64,000 bases of DNA, taken from Rhizobium rhizogenes (GTDB lineage: Bacteria > Pseudomonadota > Alphaproteobacteria > Rhizobiales > Rhizobiaceae). Within the stretch, counting starts at the first letter, position 1. Every line of letters starts with the position of its first letter. Shown piece by piece: positions 37,389 to 46,716 of this stretch. The notes under the pieces were generated by a model. It made no database searches, had not been told where the DNA came from, and saw nothing but the letters and a program-made list of their open reading frames with translations. The position numbers and the translations under genes were made by a program. The stretch lies in assembly GCF_002005205.3 (NCBI RefSeq), contig NZ_CP019702.2, forward strand, positions 1,616,001-1,680,000. The letters run 5' to 3'.

Positions 37389-38300
37389 ATGTCTCAATTC
37401 CAGCTCAGGGCGCGCCGCCCGGCCCGGCCGATCTTTTACCTCGCGCCGGCTCTCGCTTTGCTCGGCGTGTTTTTTCTCGCGCCCATCGTCGTCAATCTGG
37501 TGATCGCCTTTACCGATATGGGCGCAAATCTGAAGGTCGGCAAATTCACGGTCGAGAATTTCCAGCGCATGGTGCAGCGTGACGTGCGCCTGCCAGTCGT
37601 GCTCCTGACGACCTTCATCTATGTTGGCGCGACGCTGTTTTTCTTCAATATCGGCCTCGGTGCGTTGCTGGCCGTCACGACGACGGCGATCCCGGACCGG
37701 ATCGGCAATTTCTTCCGTGGCCTGTGGCTTTTGCCGCGCATGAGCCCGGCCGTGCTTTACGGCGTGCTCTGGATCTGGATCGCCGATCCCACCTCCTCGG
37801 GTCTGCTCAACCAGTTCCTCGGTGCGCTTGGTGCACCGGCATTGAACCTGCGCAATGATTTTCCGCTGTTTCTGGTGGTGGTGGCGAATGGTGTCGTCGG
37901 CGCATCCTTTGCCATGGTCATCCTGACATCATCGATCCGCTCGATACCCTCGCATCTCGCCAATGCCGCACGCGTTGACGGCGCCAGCGAATGGGGCGTG
38001 CTGCGCCACGTCGTCGCCCCGGCGCTTTCCGCTCCGATCCGCTTCATTACGCTCTACCAGGCGCTGTCGCTGATGACGACCTATGAATATATTCTGCTGA
38101 TCACCGGCGGCGGCCCGGTTTATGATTCAACCACCTATGCGCTCTATATCTACCGGCGTGCCTTCGAAAACGGCGCTTACGCCTATGGCGCAGCACTTGC
38201 GCTCGGCCTCATGGCCATCGGCGTTGCCGTCACCCTCGTTCAATGGCGCCTCAGCAACATGCGCTCCACATTTGCTCCCGCCAAGATCGAGGTGCTGTGA
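37389..38300 (+). CDS. Sugar ABC transporter permease (MalF type)
   Basis: A 303-residue inner-membrane protein with six hydrophobic helices (for example FYLAPALALLGVFFLAPIVV) and the EAA loop NAARVDGASEWGVLRHVVAPAL that contacts the ATPase. The ITGGGPVYDSTTYALYIYRRAF segment is typical of carbohydrate uptake (CUT1) permeases. The start may also be GTG 37386. It overlaps the next permease gene by one base (TGATG), so the two are translationally coupled. Confidence 0.92.
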   Translation: MSQFQLRARRPARPIFYLAPALALLGVFFLAPIVVNLVIAFTDMGANLKVGKFTVENFQRMVQRDVRLPVVLLTTFIYVGATLFFFNIGLGALLAVTTTAIPDRIGNFFRGLWLLPRMSPAVLYGVLWIWIADPTSSGLLNQFLGALGAPALNLRNDFPLFLVVVANGVVGASFAMVILTSSIRSIPSHLANAARVDGASEWGVLRHVVAPALSAPIRFITLYQALSLMTTYEYILLITGGGPVYDSTTYALYIYRRAFENGAYAYGAALALGLMAIGVAVTLVQWRLSNMRSTFAPAKIEVL

Positions 38301-39376
38301 TGACGCTTGTGCAAACTTACACCCGGCGTGCCTCGGATACGAAACCGGACTGGGCGCGTCTTGAAAGCCGCAGCCGCGCCCATCGCGCCGGCTTTCTTCC
38401 CATCATTCTCGTGTTCCTGACGGTCGTTTCCGTTCCGGTTCTTCTGCCCTATCTCTGGCTGCTGGTGAAATCGCTGACGACATCCGACGACAATCTCAGC
38501 CGACTGGTTCTCTGGCGCAGTGGCGCGATCGCCGCCCTTGCCTATTGCGGGGCGATTGCGATTGCGTTGTTCTCAGCGCGCCTGCGCAACCCCGTGCTGC
38601 TCTGGCTGGCGCTTGCTGCTGTTGTCGCGGCGCTGGTTTTCGTGCTGGTGCTGCCGCATTTGACCATTGAGAACTATAGCTTCCTGTGGAGCCGCGATAT
38701 CGAAAAGACCGGCACCACCCGCATGGCGCTGATGCCGTCCGTCTGGACCGCCATGCAGAGCTCGCTGCTGTTTGCCGCTTCCCAGACGCTGATCGTGGCG
38801 CTGGTCGCCACGCCTGCGGCCTATGCGCTGTCGCGTTTTGCCTTTGCCGGGCGTGAAAACATCCTGCGCGGGCTGCTGTTGCTGCATGCCTTTCCGGCGC
38901 TGGCGCTTACCGTCGCGATCTTCGTGCAGCTGCACTACATGGGCCTGCTCAACAACCTTTTCGGCGTCGTGCTGGTCATGAGCGCATTGGAATTGCCCTT
39001 TGCGATCTTCGTTCTCAAGGGCTTTTTCGACAATGTTCCCTGGGACATCGAGATGAGCGCCGTCACCGATGGGGCGACCCGCTTCCAGGCTTTCCGCATG
39101 GTGGTTCTGCCGCAGGTCAGAAGCGGGCTGATTGCGGTTGCCACCTTCACCTTTCTGCGGGGCTGGGAGGAGTATGTCTTCGTCCAGACCCTGCTCATCG
39201 AAAAAAGCCAGATGACGATGAGCCTCTATCTCTTCTTCGTGGCACAGGACAGCGTGGGCGTGAATTACGGCATGATCGCCGCTGTCGGCATCATTTATCT
39301 GCTGCCTGTGCTGATCATCTACATCTTCACGCAGAAATACATCACCCAGATGAGTTTCGGCGGGATCAAAGGATAA
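38300..39376 (+). CDS. Sugar ABC transporter permease (MalG type)
   Basis: A 358-residue MalG-like permease with the EAA loop EMSAVTDGATRFQAFRMVVLPQV and a conserved C-terminal end. It is longer than usual MalG proteins (about 280). The extra part lies after the first helix: two more hydrophobic stretches (about 72-92 and 97-118) precede the typical transmembrane core starting near LMPSVWTAMQSSLLFAAS. The topology may therefore have eight helices. It pairs with the upstream permease. Confidence 0.92.
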   Translation: MTLVQTYTRRASDTKPDWARLESRSRAHRAGFLPIILVFLTVVSVPVLLPYLWLLVKSLTTSDDNLSRLVLWRSGAIAALAYCGAIAIALFSARLRNPVLLWLALAAVVAALVFVLVLPHLTIENYSFLWSRDIEKTGTTRMALMPSVWTAMQSSLLFAASQTLIVALVATPAAYALSRFAFAGRENILRGLLLLHAFPALALTVAIFVQLHYMGLLNNLFGVVLVMSALELPFAIFVLKGFFDNVPWDIEMSAVTDGATRFQAFRMVVLPQVRSGLIAVATFTFLRGWEEYVFVQTLLIEKSQMTMSLYLFFVAQDSVGVNYGMIAAVGIIYLLPVLIIYIFTQKYITQMSFGGIKG

Positions 39377-39381
39377 TTGCC

Positions 39382-40494
39382 ATGGCCAGGATCACCCTTA
39401 ACAAAGTCACCAAAAGCTGGGGCGACACCCGGGTTCTGCAACCGATGACACTGTCCATCGAAGACGGCGAATTTGTCGCCGTTCTCGGCCCGTCCGGATG
39501 CGGAAAATCGACCACGCTTTTCCTGCTGGCCGGGCTTTATGCCCCGACCGGTGGAGAGATCGCCTTTGACGGTCACAACGTCAATCGCATCGACGCGCGC
39601 GACCGCAATGTCGGCATCGTTTTCCAGTCCTATGCGCTTTATCCCAATCTGACGGTGCGGGAGAACATCGCCTTTCCGCTGCGCTTCAAGAATGTTCCGC
39701 GTGATGAGGCCGCGCGGCGGGTGGAAGAGGCGGCGGGCCTCGTGCAGATCACCGCGCTGCTTGACCGGCGGCCGTCGCAGCTTTCCGGCGGCCAGCAGCA
39801 ACGCGTGGCGCTGGCCCGGGCGCTGGTCAAGGAGCCGAATATCCTTTTGCTGGACGAGCCGCTCTCCAACCTCGATGCGACGCTGCGCATCACCATGCGG
39901 GCCGAGCTGAAAAGCCTGCAGAAGCGGCTGAAGATCACGACGCTGATCGTCACCCATGACCAGATCGAAGCGATCACCATGGCTGACAGGATCATCTGCA
40001 TGAACAATGGTGCGATTGCCCAGATCGGTACGCCTGATGATCTCTATCGCCGGCCGGACAATCTGTTCGTCACCGGTTTCATCGGCACGCCGCCGATGAA
40101 CCTTCTGAAGGGGCGGGCCGAGCGCGAGGAATTGCGGATCGGCGACGCTCGGCTCGGCCTCAACGCCCGTTATGATGGCGAGATCACCTTCGGATTGCGT
40201 CCCGAGGATATTGCGCTCGTCAAACCCGCCGAAGCACGGCTTGGGGGCGAGATCGTCGCCGTCGAGCCGATGGGGCGCGAGGTTTTCTATACGGTCGATA
40301 CGCCCGCCGGCATCATCCACGCGCTGGAATATGGCGAGACGATAAGACACGCACCGGGTGAACGGGTCGGCCTTGCCTGCGCATCCGGCCTGACGCTGGT
40401 TTTCGACGCCGCCGGCAATCGCATTGCCGGACTGCACGTTGACCTTTCGCATCCTTCGACCATTCCGGCGCGCGCGCCGGAGCCCGTAAACTGA
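39382..40494 (+). CDS. Sugar ABC transporter ATP-binding protein (MsmK/UgpC type)
   Basis: A 370-residue CUT1 ATPase with Walker A GPSGCGKST (36-44), signature LSGGQQQR, Walker B ILLLDEPLSNLD and the H-loop TLIVTHDQ. The C-terminal TOBE regulatory domain (about 240-360) contains FGLRPEDIALV. It energises the two permeases upstream. It lies 5 bases after the MalG-type gene and 11 bases before the GDPD gene. Confidence 0.94.
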   Translation: MARITLNKVTKSWGDTRVLQPMTLSIEDGEFVAVLGPSGCGKSTTLFLLAGLYAPTGGEIAFDGHNVNRIDARDRNVGIVFQSYALYPNLTVRENIAFPLRFKNVPRDEAARRVEEAAGLVQITALLDRRPSQLSGGQQQRVALARALVKEPNILLLDEPLSNLDATLRITMRAELKSLQKRLKITTLIVTHDQIEAITMADRIICMNNGAIAQIGTPDDLYRRPDNLFVTGFIGTPPMNLLKGRAEREELRIGDARLGLNARYDGEITFGLRPEDIALVKPAEARLGGEIVAVEPMGREVFYTVDTPAGIIHALEYGETIRHAPGERVGLACASGLTLVFDAAGNRIAGLHVDLSHPSTIPARAPEPVN

Positions 40495-40505
40495 CAGGAC
40501 ATTCC

Positions 40506-41231
40506 ATGCCCAAAATCGTCTCCCACCGCGGCGCGAACCGGTTCGCACCCGAAAACACCTTCGCCGCCGCCGACCTCGCCTTGCAGCAGGGTGCTGATTA
40601 CATCGAGCTTGACGTGCGTGAGAGCGCGGATGGTGTGCTCTACGTTTTTCACGACGAAACGCTCGATCGGACCACAAACGGCACGGGACCGATCGGCCAT
40701 GCCCTGTCGAGCGAAATCGATGCGCTGGATGCCGGCGGCTGGTTTGGCGAAAGCTTCAAGGGGGCGGTCGTGCCGCGTCTCGATGCCTATCTGCGTCATC
40801 TGCGCGGCCGCTGCGGCGTTTATATCGAGCTGAAATATTGCGATCCCGTCAAGGTCGCTGCGCTGGTGCGGGATCTCGGCATGGTGCGCGATACGTTTTT
40901 CTTCTCCTTTTCCGAGGATATGCGCCGGGGTCTGGCTGCGGCCGCACCGGAATTTCGCAAGATGATGACGCTCGACATCGCCAAATCGCCCTCGCTGGCG
41001 GCGGCGGTGCACCATGCCTCCATCATAGAGATCACGCCGGCGCAGATGCGCAGGCCCGGTCTTGTCGAGGCATGCCGCAAGGCCGGTCTGGACGTCATGG
41101 TTTATGACGGCGGCGATGACATCGACCTTCATAATGAGATCGCATTGGCCGGAGTAGACTACGTCAATATCGACCGCCCTGACCTGTTCGATACGGCACG
41201 TCGTACCGCACGGCTGCCTGAACTCGCCTAA
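40506..41231 (+). CDS. Glycerophosphodiester phosphodiesterase family protein
   Basis: A 241-residue GDPD barrel. SHRGANRFAPENTFAAA carries His-Arg and the metal Glu; YIELDVRESADG carries the ELD metal ligands; VFHDETLDRTTNGTG has the catalytic His. No signal peptide, so it acts in the cytoplasm on an imported phosphodiester. Members hydrolyse glycerophosphodiesters or related opine-like sugar phosphodiesters. Its place after an ABC importer fits intracellular cleavage of the imported compound, but the exact substrate is not known. Confidence 0.93.
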   Translation: MPKIVSHRGANRFAPENTFAAADLALQQGADYIELDVRESADGVLYVFHDETLDRTTNGTGPIGHALSSEIDALDAGGWFGESFKGAVVPRLDAYLRHLRGRCGVYIELKYCDPVKVAALVRDLGMVRDTFFFSFSEDMRRGLAAAAPEFRKMMTLDIAKSPSLAAAVHHASIIEITPAQMRRPGLVEACRKAGLDVMVYDGGDDIDLHNEIALAGVDYVNIDRPDLFDTARRTARLPELA

Positions 41232-41255
41232 CCCTTATCCCGTGGAGATGAAGAC

Positions 41256-42170
41256 ATGAGCAATCTGATTGGTACCGGTTTCAACGCCGGCTCGGACGAC
41301 GGCGAACTGGCCACCCTTGAAAGCGATCTGCGCGCGCTGGCCGAGATTGGCTGCGACACGGTGGAAATTGCGGCGACCAGCCTCGATATGATCGCCGGTG
41401 GCCGCATCATCGAAGAGCGTGCTGACCGTTTCGTGGCGCTCGCGAAAGAGTTCGACTTCCGCTACACCGTGCATGGTCTGGTTTCGTCCAATTTCATGGA
41501 CCCGGTCACCTGCCGTTACCAGATCGATGCCGCCAAGGCGCTCGCTGTCCTCTGCGACCGTATCGGTGCGGGCATCCTCGTCCAGCATAGTGGCGCGCTG
41601 CGTGCCGACCAGATTGCCGAGCGGGCCGATGCCGATGCCCGTGAGCGCGAAGCGCTGTTCGAACTTGCGGAATTCTGCAAACCCTATGGCGTGCGTATCG
41701 CGCTTGAGAACATCTTCTCCACCGAACCCGGCCAGTATCGTCAGACGCCGGCCGAGGTGGCCGAGACCGTGAAGGCTGTCGGTCACGATAATGTCGTGGC
41801 GCTGATCGATTTCAGCCATGCCTATCTCGAATCCACCTATCGTGGCCTCGACTTCCGCGAACAGCTGCGCGCCATGGCGCCCGTTGCCGGCCACCTGCAT
41901 GTGCACGATTCCTTCGGTCGGCCGCAGGGCTTTTACGAGCCCTATTTCACACAGGAAAATACCGCGCTGGGTATCGGCGACCTGCACATGCCGCTCGGCT
42001 GGGGTGATATCGAGTGGGAAAGCATCTTCTCGGAACTGACTTTCCTGCCGGACACCGTGCTGATGATGGAAATCGGCCGTCGTTACCGCGCCGAGCAGCC
42101 GGCTAGCCTGGAAACGGCGCGGCACCTCATGTCGCTTTATGCCGCACGGACGCAACTTGCGGCCGAGTGA
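41256..42170 (+). CDS. Sugar phosphate isomerase/epimerase family protein (AP2Ec barrel)
   Basis: A 304-residue xylose-isomerase-like TIM barrel. Metal-ligand candidates are Glu in RIALENIF, Asp/His in VALIDFSHAYLES, His in HLHVHDSFG and Glu in LMMEIGRRY. Such proteins isomerise or epimerise sugars or inositol derivatives. It is the last gene of the ABC/GDPD operon and ends before a strong terminator. It probably acts on the sugar released after import, though this is inferred from position only. Confidence 0.87.
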   Translation: MSNLIGTGFNAGSDDGELATLESDLRALAEIGCDTVEIAATSLDMIAGGRIIEERADRFVALAKEFDFRYTVHGLVSSNFMDPVTCRYQIDAAKALAVLCDRIGAGILVQHSGALRADQIAERADADAREREALFELAEFCKPYGVRIALENIFSTEPGQYRQTPAEVAETVKAVGHDNVVALIDFSHAYLESTYRGLDFREQLRAMAPVAGHLHVHDSFGRPQGFYEPYFTQENTALGIGDLHMPLGWGDIEWESIFSELTFLPDTVLMMEIGRRYRAEQPASLETARHLMSLYAARTQLAAE

Positions 42171-42213
42171 GAAGCTCGAACAGGGCACGGCCCCCAAAGG
42201 GCTGACGCCTGAA

Positions 42214-42249
42214 ACGCCGGCAGTTCTGGACGCGACTGCCGGCGTTTTT
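42214..42249 (+). terminator. Rho-independent terminator of the ABC/GDPD operon
   Basis: ACGCCGGCAG and CTGCCGGCGT form a 10-bp stem with a 12-base loop, followed by TTTTTAT. It lies between the convergent ends of the TIM-barrel gene and the GH16 gene. Confidence 0.88.
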
Positions 42250-42250
42250 A

Positions 42251-43648
42251 TCAAGCGGCCCAGTCGGAAAGCGAATAGGCCCTGATATAGTCGATCATCA
42301 TCTGCGAGCCGTCGCTGAAATCATCGGCCGAAGGTGTTCCCGCCATGCCGCCGACGGCGAGATTGACCACCATATACATGGGGTCGTGCATATCGTCAGG
42401 CGTATCCGTCTGGGCAACGGCGACATCATCGAAATACCAGGTGATGTGTTCGGCGTCCCACAGCACGCCGTAGGTGTGAAACCCTTCCGTGCTCGGTACG
42501 CTGACATTGTTGATGACCGATGTCTGCTCACCGGTGGCGTTGGAATGGGTGGACATGATGAGCGTATTGGGATTCTGGCCGCGCATTTCGATGACATCGA
42601 GTTCCGGCGGCCATGATCCGTCCTCCGGCAGAAGCCAGAAGGCCGGCCATGCGCCCCGGTCGGTCGGCATATCGGCTCGGATTTCGAAATAGCCATAGGT
42701 CTGGCTGAAGGAGGAATAGGTGTTCAGCATGCCGGACGTATAGTCGTAACCCTCGACCTCATCGGCGATGGATTGCGGGGTTTCGGCGGCGGTAATGGTC
42801 AGGACGCCGTTTTCGACGCTGAAGGGATTGACCTCGGACGTGCCGGCATAGGAGGGGTTGATATACCATTGCGCCTCGCCATTCGTCGTCAGCGAACTTC
42901 CCTTTTCCGGCGCCCACCAATATTTGGCGTCCCAGGTTCCCTGATCGCCATTGCGCAACGATAACGCATCGAATTCATCGGCAAAGGTCTGGGTCAGGGA
43001 TGAGCGGTCGAGGCTGAGTTCGAACTGGCTGGCCTGAAGATCGTCTACGGTCGTTCCGGCCAGAACGACGGCCTCGCCATTTGAAAAATTCAGCCACAGG
43101 TCATTGCCCTGCTGCGTGGCGTTGCTGACGAGCTGGCCGAAGGATGTGATGTCATAACCGTTGAGCCGGATCGTGTCGTCGGCGCTGAAATCCATGATGA
43201 GGTCGGTGCCGTTGCCCTTGGTGAAAACGAACGTATCCGCACCGCCGCCGCCGATCAGCACATCATTGCCGGCCCCGCCATCGATTGTCTGGCTGCCCGA
43301 CCCGCCGGTGATGATATTGTCGAGCGAATTCCCGAAAGCATAACGGCCGTCGCCTGTTACCCTCAGATTTTCGAAATTGTCGGGCAGGGTATAGCTCATC
43401 CATGTATCGATGGTATCGATGCCTTCCCCGGCATTTTCGACGGCGCGGTTGATGCTGGAATAAAGATAATAAATATCGTCCCCCGTGCCGCCCGCCATCG
43501 TTACATTGACGGAACTGTCGCCCCACATGGAATCATTGCCGGCTGTGCCGGCGAGCAGCGGGCCGGAACCCGTGGCGGAGAAAAATCCGGTGGAACTCCC
43601 GCTATAATAGAGTGTGTCTCCAAGCGCATTCACCACTGTCCGGGCCAT
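42251..43648 (-). CDS. exsH: ExsH-like secreted endo-beta-glycanase (RTX repeats plus GH16)
   Basis: A 465-residue protein. The N-terminal third carries calcium-binding glycine-rich repeats (GGTGDDIYYL; GGAGNDVLIGGGGADTF). The C-terminal GH16 domain has the catalytic ELDVIE at 349-354 (nucleophile Glu349, acid/base Glu354) and the AWPAFWLLP substrate loop. There is no Sec signal, as expected for type I secretion. S. meliloti ExsH, which trims succinoglycan through PrsDE export, is the closest known type. No PrsDE genes are in this window. The target may be the polysaccharide of the adjoining locus. Confidence 0.88.
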   Translation of the reverse strand: MARTVVNALGDTLYYSGSSTGFFSATGSGPLLAGTAGNDSMWGDSSVNVTMAGGTGDDIYYLYSSINRAVENAGEGIDTIDTWMSYTLPDNFENLRVTGDGRYAFGNSLDNIITGGSGSQTIDGGAGNDVLIGGGGADTFVFTKGNGTDLIMDFSADDTIRLNGYDITSFGQLVSNATQQGNDLWLNFSNGEAVVLAGTTVDDLQASQFELSLDRSSLTQTFADEFDALSLRNGDQGTWDAKYWWAPEKGSSLTTNGEAQWYINPSYAGTSEVNPFSVENGVLTITAAETPQSIADEVEGYDYTSGMLNTYSSFSQTYGYFEIRADMPTDRGAWPAFWLLPEDGSWPPELDVIEMRGQNPNTLIMSTHSNATGEQTSVINNVSVPSTEGFHTYGVLWDAEHITWYFDDVAVAQTDTPDDMHDPMYMVVNLAVGGMAGTPSADDFSDGSQMMIDYIRAYSLSDWAA

Positions 43649-44005
43649 TACCGTCTCCTGTCCGTTAGCGTTGGTTTCCTCACTCCTCCTGCGAGACAGC
43701 CTAACAGGGCAAAAAGCGTCCTGTTAGAGCCAGAAATTAGGGGTGCGTCTTCCAGTACGAAAGGTGCAAATTCGATATAGAAATGCACTACTCAGCTGTC
43801 GATCACCCATTTAAGCATCCGTTTTAGGTAAGCGGGCAAGGCTTCGCGTTTGCAGTCAGCGAACAGATTCTGGATCGGATAGGAAAGTAGATATTCAAAG
43901 CAAAAACTTCACGGTATTGAAGGGATTTAACATTATATCCCATGCTCTTGTGCTGTATTTTTTGATGTATATCATATTTCAGTATTTAATTCAGTTTCTA
44001 AATAT
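43649..44005. other. Intergenic region between acyltransferase and exsH-like gene
   Basis: The exsH-proximal part is the minus-strand leader of that gene. The half near 44005 turns strongly AT-rich, marking the edge of the AT-rich genes. A short coding remnant is possible at 43792-43908. No terminator or RNA gene seen. Confidence 0.5.
43792..43908 (-). pseudogene. Possible degenerate gene remnant (38 codons)
   Basis: A minus-strand frame without a start codon ends FADCKREALPAYLKRMLKWV followed by IDS and a stop. It reads like the C-terminal end of a real protein and sits where base composition changes. It is too short to identify. Confidence 0.25.
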
Positions 44006-45094
44006 TTATGCGTTAGCTATGCTTTTATTCATGCTCTTTCCCATCCGAATGAATGGTCGCTCGATGAAATGGTAAGTGATTGCGCTCAGGGCAATCGTGG
44101 AAGTAAATAAAATAGGTATGTACAAACCATTTCTTATCATTATTTGGTCGAAATTGAGAATGGAAAATATTTCCATCAATATAGGGTGGGTGATATATAG
44201 AGAATAACTTATGTATCCCATGTATATAAGAAATGGAGAGTTAAATTTGTCAAACCAAGACAGTGCTCCGATAAAGATAAATATGGCAAGGCAATGAGTG
44301 GCAATGATAGAGTTAAAGTTCTCGAATCTGACGTCATTCCCGTAAACGAAAATTACATAGTGAATATACCCCCTTAGAATTATTCCGATAATGATCGTAG
44401 TTATGACTAAAAATAACCAGATATCGAATATTCTATTAAGGTTTATTTGGTTTTTTCGGATAACAGAACCAAGAAACATAAAGCTTATAAGGATAATTTT
44501 GTCGCCGCCAGCTATCGTTTGGCCGAATATCTGCGCCATTGAAATCGCGATTGATACGCTGGCACAAAATAACGCGCCTTGACGAGCAGTTGCCAAATTA
44601 AGCGGACCGAACAACGCATATATTGCGGCAACGATCGTATAAAATATAATTTCATATGCTAAAGTCCAATAAACATCGAGAATGCGATGAGAAAGAAGTA
44701 AATCAGGTATCATTGTAATGTTTGCAAATATATCATAAATTGATACGTGGTGTCCGGCATAAAATCGTACAATTAGTGCCGCTGTGAGCGATGCCCAAAA
44801 TAATGGATAAAGCCTGAAGAGGCGACTTATTATAAATCCCCGAATCGGATTTCGTGCTGGGAAGCTAAATGGAATTACATACCCACTGATTATAAAGAAT
44901 AAAATAACACCAAAGCGGCCGAAATTAACATATTCACCTACAAGTATATTTTTTAGAAATACTTCTATGTATGAATTGGTGGGAATATTAGAATTATTTA
45001 TGAATGAGTAAGCTGCAAAGTGGGCAAGAACGACTGAAAGAGCGGCAATGCCGCGCAATTGATCTATATTTGCAATTCGTTGTCTTTTATTCAT
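44006..45094 (-). CDS. Acyltransferase 3 family membrane protein (OafA/ExoZ-like)
   Basis: A 362-residue polytopic protein with the family's N-terminal RGIAALSVVLAHF (Arg-x10-His) and IISGYVIPFSFPARN. About ten hydrophobic helices follow. These enzymes O-acetylate or O-acylate surface polysaccharides at the inner membrane. The gene is markedly AT-rich, with A/T-ending codons and many Ile/Asn/Lys, unlike the neighbouring GC-rich genes, which suggests horizontal origin together with the gene at 45244. Confidence 0.92.
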   Translation of the reverse strand: MNKRQRIANIDQLRGIAALSVVLAHFAAYSFINNSNIPTNSYIEVFLKNILVGEYVNFGRFGVILFFIISGYVIPFSFPARNPIRGFIISRLFRLYPLFWASLTAALIVRFYAGHHVSIYDIFANITMIPDLLLSHRILDVYWTLAYEIIFYTIVAAIYALFGPLNLATARQGALFCASVSIAISMAQIFGQTIAGGDKIILISFMFLGSVIRKNQINLNRIFDIWLFLVITTIIIGIILRGYIHYVIFVYGNDVRFENFNSIIATHCLAIFIFIGALSWFDKFNSPFLIYMGYISYSLYITHPILMEIFSILNFDQIMIRNGLYIPILFTSTIALSAITYHFIERPFIRMGKSMNKSIANA

Positions 45095-45243
45095 TTTAAA
45101 TACTCTTGAATTTTTTCTAAATATCTATTTTATTTATTTTGAATGTTAGTTTATAGATTTGTAGTGAATACTATTTATTTTCGATGAATTGTGGTATTAA
45201 TCTAAGTTTTTTTTTCATTTGGTAATCTAGGATTTATAGATTT

Positions 45244-46602
45244 TTAGGGAAATTTATTAAGAATTCCGGTCTTCATGACTGCGTTTTTCAAAAATGCTCT
45301 AAAATCCAGGTCGATAAAGGTATATCCGGCGGCCAGCCCAATGTGCGCCATGAAGACGGGATTGAAATTTAATTCCTCAAACTGATAGCCGATGACGACT
45401 CCAAGGGCTGAATAGGCAAAAAAGCTGATTTTTCGTTTGCGGAAAATTGTATAGAAGAGTGCAAAGGCGCTAATAAGACAGAAGCCTATACCGGATGTAT
45501 AAGCGGTCGCCAAAAAACCGTTATGAGGTGTACCGACTTTCGTCATTTTCGCTAGTTCCTGACTTCTTAAGGAATAGCCGACGCCGAATGGGTGCTCGAA
45601 CATTACCTGAAATCCACTGCTAATGGTCGACCATCGTTCTTGAAGGTTATTGCTGGTATTGCTGTCATCCAGAAAACGTTTCGAAAAAGCCTGCTCGACA
45701 AAATCAAAGGCACCTAACGGCAAAATGGCGGCGATCACGAGAGCTGATAAGACGAAGCCTAAATATGTGCTCAAGAGCATTCTGACCGAAAAGTTTCTGA
45801 CGTAAAAATATAAGCCAATAGCTAGAACAGCAAACACTCCAGATCTGTTAAGCGTTAGCGTGAAGCTTGCCAGATAAATGAGTAGAAACAAGGCGAACAG
45901 CGCGGGACGTCTGCGGGTTTCGGCAAGAAATGCAGCTGCGGCGCCCGCAAGGGCGAAGGCTGGACCAGCCATATTCCCCGCAGACCATATTCCTCCTGCT
46001 TTTTCGATGCGTAGAAGCATCGCGCTCATTTCACCGTTTGCTGCGGCTTCTAGCACAGCAGTCTCGTCGAACATAAAGGACAGGCCCAGAGGCGCTAACT
46101 GATCGTGAATGATTGTGTCTAGGAACAGGAGGGTCGTCACGGCAAGAAAGCCAGCAAAAGTACCCCAACAGAACATTTCGAGGAGGTTTTCTTTAAATAG
46201 AACGTAAGTGAAGAAGAGGAAGTAAATCATATAAAAATAGGTCATTGCGGTTGTGTAAAACTCACCGTCACCCCGGCCGTCGGCAAATAAAGTTGAGAGG
46301 GCAAAAAAGAACGTGAGCGGGGCGAGGTAAATCGCGATGATAAAAGAGGTAAGGCACCGGACGTATAGTACCGTTAGAACCGGTATCGTCATTAACACGA
46401 GCATGTCGGTTATATTGAGGAAGCGTAGCCCAACATTGCTGGTTACGATATTACATTGAATGAAGAATCCGATGAAAAAGACGAATATAGCCAAGAGAAG
46501 CGGCGGAATATTTACTGTTTTTGAGGGGTAGAATGGCATCGCGGCAACGAAACCCGGCAAAGAGGATCCTTGCGATGCCATTGTGTTGGCATTGTTGGTC
46601 AT
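45244..46602 (-). CDS. O-antigen ligase / polysaccharide polymerase-like membrane protein (Wzy type)
   Basis: A 452-residue protein with 10-12 membrane helices. A periplasmic loop near residues 310-370 contains VMFEHPFGVGYSLRSQELAKMTKVGTPHNGF, matching the Wzy_C/O-antigen ligase pattern (FGVG, then a late HNxF). It likely polymerises or ligates the repeat units of the local polysaccharide. The start MTNNANTM is preferred over the frame's upstream ATG at 46662. Composition is less GC-rich than most of the window, like the acyltransferase downstream. Confidence 0.83.
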   Translation of the reverse strand: MTNNANTMASQGSSLPGFVAAMPFYPSKTVNIPPLLLAIFVFFIGFFIQCNIVTSNVGLRFLNITDMLVLMTIPVLTVLYVRCLTSFIIAIYLAPLTFFFALSTLFADGRGDGEFYTTAMTYFYMIYFLFFTYVLFKENLLEMFCWGTFAGFLAVTTLLFLDTIIHDQLAPLGLSFMFDETAVLEAAANGEMSAMLLRIEKAGGIWSAGNMAGPAFALAGAAAAFLAETRRRPALFALFLLIYLASFTLTLNRSGVFAVLAIGLYFYVRNFSVRMLLSTYLGFVLSALVIAAILPLGAFDFVEQAFSKRFLDDSNTSNNLQERWSTISSGFQVMFEHPFGVGYSLRSQELAKMTKVGTPHNGFLATAYTSGIGFCLISAFALFYTIFRKRKISFFAYSALGVVIGYQFEELNFNPVFMAHIGLAAGYTFIDLDFRAFLKNAVMKTGILNKFP

Positions 46603-46716
46603 TTGCTGCCTGTATCTTTCGCTGATAGACCTGCTATCGCGCTGTTGAAAGTGTACCATCACTGCTAGACAGCAGTAGGATGGCGATGGATATTTGTCTT
46701 GCGGACATTACAGTTC

